DNA from: Acetomicrobium sp. UBA5826
GTDB taxonomy: Bacteria > Synergistota > Synergistia > Synergistales > Acetomicrobiaceae
Direction of reading: 5' to 3'
NCBI RefSeq assembly: GCF_002433005.1
Contig: NZ_DJHF01000015.1
Coordinates: 174 to 7,271 of the forward strand
Length of the DNA stretch: 7,098 nucleotides
Shown here piece after piece: positions 5,189 through 7,098 of this stretch. Every line of letters begins with the position of its first letter. Position 1 is the stretch's first letter. Under the pieces are notes generated by a model that saw only the letters and a program-made list of their open reading frames with translations, was not told the origin of the DNA and ran no database searches. The position numbers and the translations under genes were made by a program.

Positions 5189-7095
5189 ACAGACGATCCC
5201 TCCAGATCAATTTTTTTGCTGACCATCTTTTCTATTATCAAAAAACCGACGGCGAGGACAAGTCCAATCATCGAATAAAGATGATGGGGAAAAAGCAGCA
5301 GCACTCCTCCTGCGAAAAAGGCCGCTCTAAACAAAAGGTTCGCCCTGCTGTCTATGTGTCCGAAAAAGCCGTAGGCCATAAATATGGCTCCCAAAAAGCC
5401 GGTGACTGCACAGATTAAAATCTGCAGAGGCGTCCCCCTGCCAACGAAAGCGGGGTTCCAGACGAAGAAAAAGGGCATGATGAAGGCCACGATACCTAAT
5501 TTCACAGAATTAATTCCCGTCTTAAACCAGTCGCCCTTTGCTATGCCTGCAGCCACGATTGCCTGGGTGCAGGTAGGCGGCGTGAGACCACCGAGCAGCG
5601 ACCAATAAATGAAAAATAGATGGAGCGCCACAGCATCAGCTCCGAGCCTGAGCAGGGAAGGAGCCAGAATGGAAAGGGATAGGACGTAAGTGGGAACGAC
5701 GGGAAGTGAAGTCCCCAAGATAAAGGGGACAATCGTGCTTATAATCAGGGCGAATATGAAGCTGTCCTGCCCCACACTCATTATCAGGCTGCTTATCTTA
5801 GGAGCTATGCCCGTTATGCCCACCATGTTTACCAAAATGCTGACCGAGACAAGTATGGGAACGATCCTGGCAAGGCTTATGCCGCCTTCAGCCAGGGCGG
5901 CGATCATTTTTTTTATGCTTTTCATAAGCCCCCTTTCGGGAATTTCACTTATTAACATGAGAATTATGGTAGAAAGACAGGTATAAAATCCTGCGGTAAG
6001 GAGGGGCCTCCCGACGGCAACAAGACCCAGCAAAACGACGATGGGAATGACGAGACAGGAGAGGCGCCTGAAGGTCAATATTTCCTTCCACTCGGGAATC
6101 TCATCTTCCGGCACGGGAGCCAGGCCCAACCTCAAGGTCATAAACTGCACGCCAGCATAGACACTCGTGTAATAGAGGACGCAGGGAATGATGGCGTAAC
6201 CTATTATCTTTAAATATGAAATTCCCAAAAATTCGGACATCATGAAGGCGGCGATGCTCATTATAGGCGGAGTTATGCCGCCTCCCGTAGAGGCGACCGC
6301 CTCAACGGCTCCGGCAAAGTTGGGAGGATATCCCAGTCGCTTCATCATCGGTATGGTGTAACTTCCCGTAACGGCGACGTTTGCCACTCCGCTTCCCGAT
6401 ATGCTTCCAAAAAGCGCGCTGGCCACTATGGCGGCTTTGGCAGGACCTCCCTTCCATTTGCCTGTCAATGCAAAGGCTATATCTATGAAGGTCTTCCCTC
6501 CCCCACCGGCCGACAGCAAGGCCCCAAAGATTATGAAAAGGGATATGAAGGTGGCCGACATGGCGGTGACGCTGCCGTAAATACCCAAGGGAGAGAAATA
6601 GACCGAGTTGACTACGAAGTTCAAGGACAACCCTCTCAATTTCCACATTCCGGGAAATATGTCTCCAAAGAGGGCGTAAAATATCAAGCAGGCAACAATT
6701 ATCGGGATGGCCCAACCCACGGCCCTCCTGGTAGTATCGAGGATTATGACGGTTAAGGCGATCCCGAGCAACAGATCTAACGTATCTGCGCTTCCGGGAT
6801 ACATGTAAATATTTAACGTCTTGATGTATATATTCACATTTGCCGCTATTATGAAAAGAAGTTCTAAGATGTCCAGCGTAGTCAGCCTGTTCGTCTCGTA
6901 CTTTTTCTTAAAGGGAAACACCAGCGCGGCCAAGGATATGCCGAGGCCTACGTGAATCGCCCTAAGCTGCAAATCTAGCAGGTGAAAAAATATCGGGACA
7001 GTAAGCTGCGCCACGGAAAGCGCCACAGCCAACCAAAAGATGACGGAGGTCTTTACATCGGGAGCATCGATTCTGTCTTTGGTCATGTCAAACAT
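5185..7095 (-). CDS. TRAP transporter permease, fused 4TM/12TM (DctQM-type) subunit
   Basis: A 636-residue inner-membrane permease of a tripartite ATP-independent periplasmic transporter, which uses ion gradients and an extracytoplasmic binding protein to import organic acids. The N-terminal part (about 15-145) holds the DctQ-like helices. From about 170 the DctM-like domain follows, with GALLSAGGGGKTFIDIAFAL (191-210), GPAKAAIVASALFGSISGSG (217-236), VANVAVTGSYTIPMMKRLGY (237-256), ASTGGGITPPIMSIAAFMM (268-286), GTSLPVVPTY (461-470) and SLLGGLTPPTCTQAIVAAGI (499-518), the duplicated G/P-rich motifs of the fused TRAP family. Extra hydrophobic segments near 557-578 and 591-622 close the protein. 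Such fused permeases usually pair with a TAXI-type binding protein, not present here and expected upstream beyond the right edge. The start is not fully resolved: ATG 7095-7093 is the first in the window, but only three bases of upstream sequence are visible and they are in frame (TCA), so the gene could begin outside. ATG 7086-7084 has no visible Shine-Dalgarno. The stop overlaps the start of the lyase gene by four bases. Confidence 0.92.
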   Translation of the reverse strand: MFDMTKDRIDAPDVKTSVIFWLAVALSVAQLTVPIFFHLLDLQLRAIHVGLGISLAALVFPFKKKYETNRLTTLDILELLFIIAANVNIYIKTLNIYMYPGSADTLDLLLGIALTVIILDTTRRAVGWAIPIIVACLIFYALFGDIFPGMWKLRGLSLNFVVNSVYFSPLGIYGSVTAMSATFISLFIIFGALLSAGGGGKTFIDIAFALTGKWKGGPAKAAIVASALFGSISGSGVANVAVTGSYTIPMMKRLGYPPNFAGAVEAVASTGGGITPPIMSIAAFMMSEFLGISYLKIIGYAIIPCVLYYTSVYAGVQFMTLRLGLAPVPEDEIPEWKEILTFRRLSCLVIPIVVLLGLVAVGRPLLTAGFYTCLSTIILMLISEIPERGLMKSIKKMIAALAEGGISLARIVPILVSVSILVNMVGITGIAPKISSLIMSVGQDSFIFALIISTIVPFILGTSLPVVPTYVLSLSILAPSLLRLGADAVALHLFFIYWSLLGGLTPPTCTQAIVAAGIAKGDWFKTGINSVKLGIVAFIMPFFFVWNPAFVGRGTPLQILICAVTGFLGAIFMAYGFFGHIDSRANLLFRAAFFAGGVLLLFPHHLYSMIGLVLAVGFLIIEKMVSKKIDLEGSSV

Positions 7096-7098
7096 TGA

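Noticed and set aside
6302..6715. 137-codon minus-strand frame inside the TRAP permease gene
   Set aside because: It lies in another frame of the conserved DctM-like region, with an arginine-, histidine- and cysteine-rich composition typical of a shadow frame.

Overview
This window looks like a piece of chromosome from an anaerobic, amino-acid- and organic-acid-fermenting bacterium. The mix of a long-type urocanate hydratase, a YfcC-family transporter, a bacterial NrpR/DUF128-type regulator, a fused TRAP permease and a stand-alone isocitrate-lyase-superfamily enzyme is most like what I know of Synergistota (for example Acetomicrobium or Thermovirga relatives). That placement comes from remembered gene content and protein style, not from a search. 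Base composition looks close to balanced, and nothing in the window looks mobile: I see no transposase, integrase, CRISPR array or attachment-site duplication.

Layout, left to right. (1) Positions 1-1367, plus strand: the C-terminal two thirds of urocanate hydratase (hutU, histidine degradation), cut by the left edge. (2) A strong bidirectional hairpin terminator (1378-1414) separates it from a convergent YfcC-family membrane transporter (1421-2812, minus strand). (3) A roughly 230-base intergenic region (2813-3045) holds the transporter's likely promoter and a leader with a hairpin and G-rich tracts on the minus strand, plus a separate promoter for tRNA-Val(CAC) on the plus strand (tRNA at 3046-3120). 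(4) Three minus-strand genes follow, read right to left: a fused TRAP permease (5185-7095), an isocitrate lyase/PEP mutase superfamily enzyme (4301-5188, overlapping the permease by the ATGA junction), and a one-domain NrpR-like (DUF128) winged-helix regulator (3124-4134). The 166-base gap before the regulator contains a promoter candidate with a 17-bp palindrome lying in its -35/-10 spacer, and an adjoining 14-bp inverted repeat.

How the genes may work together. The overlap between permease and lyase implies translational coupling and suggests that the TRAP system imports an organic acid (or its precursor) that the lyase then splits by C-C bond cleavage, as members of this family do with methylisocitrate or 2,3-dimethylmalate. 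The DUF128 regulator is well placed to control itself, and perhaps this module, in response to a small metabolite. In methanogens the related NrpR senses 2-oxoglutarate, but the ligand here is unknown. The histidine-degradation gene and the YfcC transporter form a separate convergent block consistent with amino-acid fermentation. The TRAP solute-binding protein is not in the window and would be expected beyond the right edge.
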